Shown: piece by piece, positions 24,071 through 25,162 of the stretch
How positions within the stretch are numbered: position 1 is the stretch's first letter
How the letters are laid out: each line of letters starts with the position of its first letter
NCBI GenBank assembly: GCA_004556705.1
Contig: SFGA01000027.1
Span: 1-25,162, forward strand
DNA: 25,162 nucleotides
Direction: 5' to 3'
Origin: Ruminococcus sp.
GTDB taxonomy: Bacteria; Bacillota; Clostridia; Oscillospirales; Acutalibacteraceae
The notes under the pieces: generated by a model
What the model was told of the DNA's origin: nothing
The model's input: the letters and a program-made list of their open reading frames with translations, nothing else
The model's database searches: none
Position numbers and translations under genes: made by a program

Positions 24071-24310
24071 ATGCGACTTGACAAATATCTTAAAATATCC
24101 CGAATAATCAAGCGAAGAACCGTTGCGAACGAGGTGTGCGACGCAAAGCACGTCACGGTAAACGGCAAGGTAGCAAGAGCCTCTTACGACGTAAAGGTCG
24201 GGGACGTAATCGAAATCCGCTTCGGAGAGAAAACAACGAAATACGAAGTTCTCAGCGTTTCGGAGTATGCGACAAAGGAACAGGCTTCCTCAATGTTCAA
24301 GGAGATATAA
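24071..24310 (+). CDS. rqcP: S4-domain RNA-binding protein RqcP (YabO/Hsp15-like)
   Basis: Works with RqcH on stalled 50S subunits in bacterial ribosome-associated quality control, helping to add C-terminal alanine tails. The 79-residue protein is nearly all S4 domain: MRLDKYLKISRIIKRR at the start, VTVNGKVARASYDVKVGD in the middle, and a short tail. It closely follows the layout of B. subtilis YabO (RLDKFLKVSRLIKRR). GGAGG is 6 bases upstream. The gene order flippase-mazG-(hup)-rqcP supports orthology. The genes that usually follow, yabP, yabQ and divIC, are not here. Confidence 0.93.
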   Translation: MRLDKYLKISRIIKRRTVANEVCDAKHVTVNGKVARASYDVKVGDVIEIRFGEKTTKYEVLSVSEYATKEQASSMFKEI

Positions 24311-24313
24311 AAA

Positions 24314-24356
24314 TACCGTACAGCTAAATTTAAGCTGTACGGTACTTTTGTTTTTA
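24314..24356. terminator. Bidirectional terminator between rqcP and the Cmk-like gene
   Basis: TACCGTACAGCT (24314-24325) pairs perfectly with AGCTGTACGGTA (24333-24344) around a 7-base loop. CTTTTGTTTTT follows on the plus strand and TTTTTATAT on the minus strand, so it serves both converging genes. Confidence 0.88.
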
Positions 24357-24362
24357 TGTATT

Positions 24363-24965
24363 TTACTTTATGTTTTCAGCCGCCGAGATAATCATCTTGA
24401 CGCATTCCTCGGGAGTGAAGGTTGAGGAGTTAATCATAAGGTCGTAGTTTCTTCTGTCGCCCCAAATCTTGCCCGAGAAGTAGTTGTAATGCTTTGAGCG
24501 TGAACGGTTAGTCTCCTTAACGAGCTTTTCCGCCTTCTTCGGCTCAAGGCTGTATTTGTTGACAATTCTCTCAATCTTTTTAATGTCGTCGGCATAGATA
24601 AAGACGTTAAGGCAGTCAAAATCATTTTCAAGAACGTAGTCCGCACATCTGCCGATAATTACACAAGAGCCTTGCGAAGCATAATCTCTGATAATATCGC
24701 TCTCGACAATGTCGATTTTGTCATGGAGAGGAAGTTCGCCTGTGCGAGAGTAATTTCCCATAGCAAGGTTGAACATAAGAGAGCTTGTGTATCTCTGCTC
24801 GTGCTCTGCGATAAAGTCTGCCGTAAGACCTGTTTTCTCCGCCGCCTTGTCTATGATTTTCTTGTCATAAAAAGGAACATTGAGTTCTTTTGCCAAAAGC
24901 TCGCCGATTTTATGTCCGCCGCTTCCGAATTCACGGCTGATGGTAATAACAAGATTTTTTTTCAT
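24363..24965 (-). CDS. Cytidylate kinase-like family protein
   Basis: A 200-residue P-loop protein of the cytidylate kinase-like family (Pfam cytidylate_kin2). ITISREFGSGGHKIGELLA carries the nucleotide-binding loop (SGGH in place of the classical GKS/T), then VPFYDKKIIDKAAEKTGL, CVIIGRCADYVL (Arg-containing substrate site) and a C-terminal segment with SRSKHYNYFSGKIWGD. These proteins lack parts of true CMP kinase, and their substrate is not established. ATG 24965 is chosen because GGAAG is 8 bases upstream and a good promoter precedes it; the frame runs 46 codons further upstream across that promoter and into the insertion sequence, which is not credible coding. Confidence 0.86.
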   Translation of the reverse strand: MKKNLVITISREFGSGGHKIGELLAKELNVPFYDKKIIDKAAEKTGLTADFIAEHEQRYTSSLMFNLAMGNYSRTGELPLHDKIDIVESDIIRDYASQGSCVIIGRCADYVLENDFDCLNVFIYADDIKKIERIVNKYSLEPKKAEKLVKETNRSRSKHYNYFSGKIWGDRRNYDLMINSSTFTPEECVKMIISAAENIK

Positions 24966-24996
24966 ATTCAACACTTCCTTTTCATTTTGTGTATAT

Positions 24997-25025
24997 ATTA
25001 TAGCACAAATTCGCTCAAATGTTAA
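24997..25025 (-). promoter_or_regulatory. Promoter of the Cmk-like gene
   Basis: On the minus strand TTAACA (25020-25025), 17 bases, TATAAT (24997-25002). The predicted start is near 24990, about 25 bases before the ATG. The end of an insertion sequence lies about 44 bases upstream of the -35. Confidence 0.75.
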
Positions 25026-25065
25026 TAGTAAATTGAAACAAAAGCAAAAAAACACGCAATAAGTG

Positions 25066-25105
25066 ATATGCACCCCAAAAGTTAGACACTTTTGGAGGTG
25101 CATAT
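25066..25105 (+). promoter_or_regulatory. IS-end hairpin that covers the transposase ribosome binding site
   Basis: 25066-25082 pairs with 25088-25105 as a 17-bp stem with one bulged A (25096) and the loop TAGAC. The Shine-Dalgarno GGAGG (25094-25098) lies within the 3' arm. A transcript entering from outside would fold and hide the ribosome site, whereas one starting inside the arm could not form the full stem. This is a known way for insertion sequences to avoid activation by neighbouring transcription. Confidence 0.65.
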
Positions 25106-25162
25106 TTTTATGGGTAAAACAGGAAGAAAAAACAAGGTTTATAGTGCAGAATTTAAAATAGG
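25069..25162 (+). mobile_element. Left end of an IS3-family-like insertion sequence (cut by the window edge)
   Basis: The segment opens with TGCACCCCAAAAGTTAGACA. This resembles the terminal inverted repeats of many IS3-family elements, which begin TG and contain ACCCCAAAAGTTAGAC. A start codon for a lysine/arginine-rich protein follows about 40 bases in, as expected for OrfA. The right end, target duplication and OrfB lie outside the window, so the subgroup is unproven. The true border may lie up to three bases further left, because the hairpin symmetry extends to 25066. Confidence 0.75.
25110..25162 (+). CDS. IS3-family transposase OrfA, N-terminal fragment (cut by window end)
   Basis: The visible 17 codons read MGKTGRKNKVYSAEFKI. 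The Y-S-x-E-F-K start is typical of IS3 OrfA proteins, whose helix-turn-helix follows directly. GGAGG at 25094-25098 is 11 bases before the ATG. Nothing can be said about intactness, or about the -1 frameshift to OrfB expected in the family, since the window ends here. Confidence 0.7.
   Translation, partial: MGKTGRKNKVYSAEFKI

Noticed and set aside
20966..24310. Reading the flippase as the exporter of the rhamnose polymer.
   Set aside because: Its neighbours (mazG, rqcP) mark it as the YabM-position protein, more than 9 kb from the rhamnose genes; a link is possible but unsupported.
24966..25103. 46-codon upstream extension of the Cmk-like gene.
   Set aside because: It crosses a good promoter and runs into the insertion-sequence end; the family begins at the MKKN start.
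1..25162. CRISPR arrays, tRNA or rRNA genes, toxin-antitoxin pairs and prophage genes.
   Set aside because: Looked for by eye on both strands; no regularly spaced repeats, no tRNA-like cloverleaf and no matching protein families were seen.

Overview
The window looks like chromosomal DNA from a low-to-mid GC Firmicute of class Clostridia, probably an Oscillospiraceae/Ruminococcaceae-type anaerobe. The reasons are: AGGAGG-type ribosome binding sites on most genes; near-consensus sigma-A promoters (TTGACA, 17 bp, TATAAT); three TTG start codons backed by good Shine-Dalgarno sequences; a HemZ-type radical SAM enzyme; a Bacillus-type Rel; and a YabM/MazG/HU/RqcP gene order known from Bacillus and Clostridia. 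I see no rRNA, tRNA, CRISPR array or prophage. This placement is inference from gene content, not from a phylogenetic marker search.

Layout. 1-386 has no gene and is packed with palindromic, repeat-like DNA, followed by a promoter. 387-1216 holds a DUF2089 zinc-ribbon protein and a possible 24-residue membrane peptide whose ATG overlaps its stop codon. Glutamine synthetase (minus strand) and a Na+/Ca2+ exchanger (plus strand) then diverge from a shared promoter region. From 4024 to 11075 one long transcription unit encodes an LCP-family wall-polymer ligase, the complete dTDP-L-rhamnose pathway (rmlA, rmlD, rmlB, rmlC) and three family 2 glycosyltransferases. It converges, at a strong bidirectional terminator, on a minus-strand membrane-bound FlaA1/CapD-type nucleotide-sugar 4,6-dehydratase. 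Together these genes suggest synthesis of a rhamnose-containing surface polysaccharide and its attachment to peptidoglycan, although no polymerase or dedicated exporter is present here.

13220-20960 is a housekeeping and stress run in one direction: recJ, rel, dtd, a metallo-beta-lactamase-fold hydrolase, hemZ-like and a stand-alone nucleoside kinase. Four of these genes overlap or nearly touch, which suggests one operon. A second run follows from 21024: YabM/SpoVB-like flippase, mazG, hup and rqcP. It matches the conserved yabM-yabN-yabO neighbourhood, with HU inserted and with the usual downstream yabP/yabQ/divIC missing at this place. A minus-strand cytidylate-kinase-like gene follows. The window ends inside the left end of an IS3-like insertion sequence whose terminal hairpin buries the transposase ribosome binding site.

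Most of the window is ordinary core genome. The points most worth a second look are the coupled micro-ORF behind DUF2089, the palindrome-rich first 250 bases, the alternative hairpins before hup, and the self-shielding IS end. I found no clear novel multi-gene system such as a defence island.
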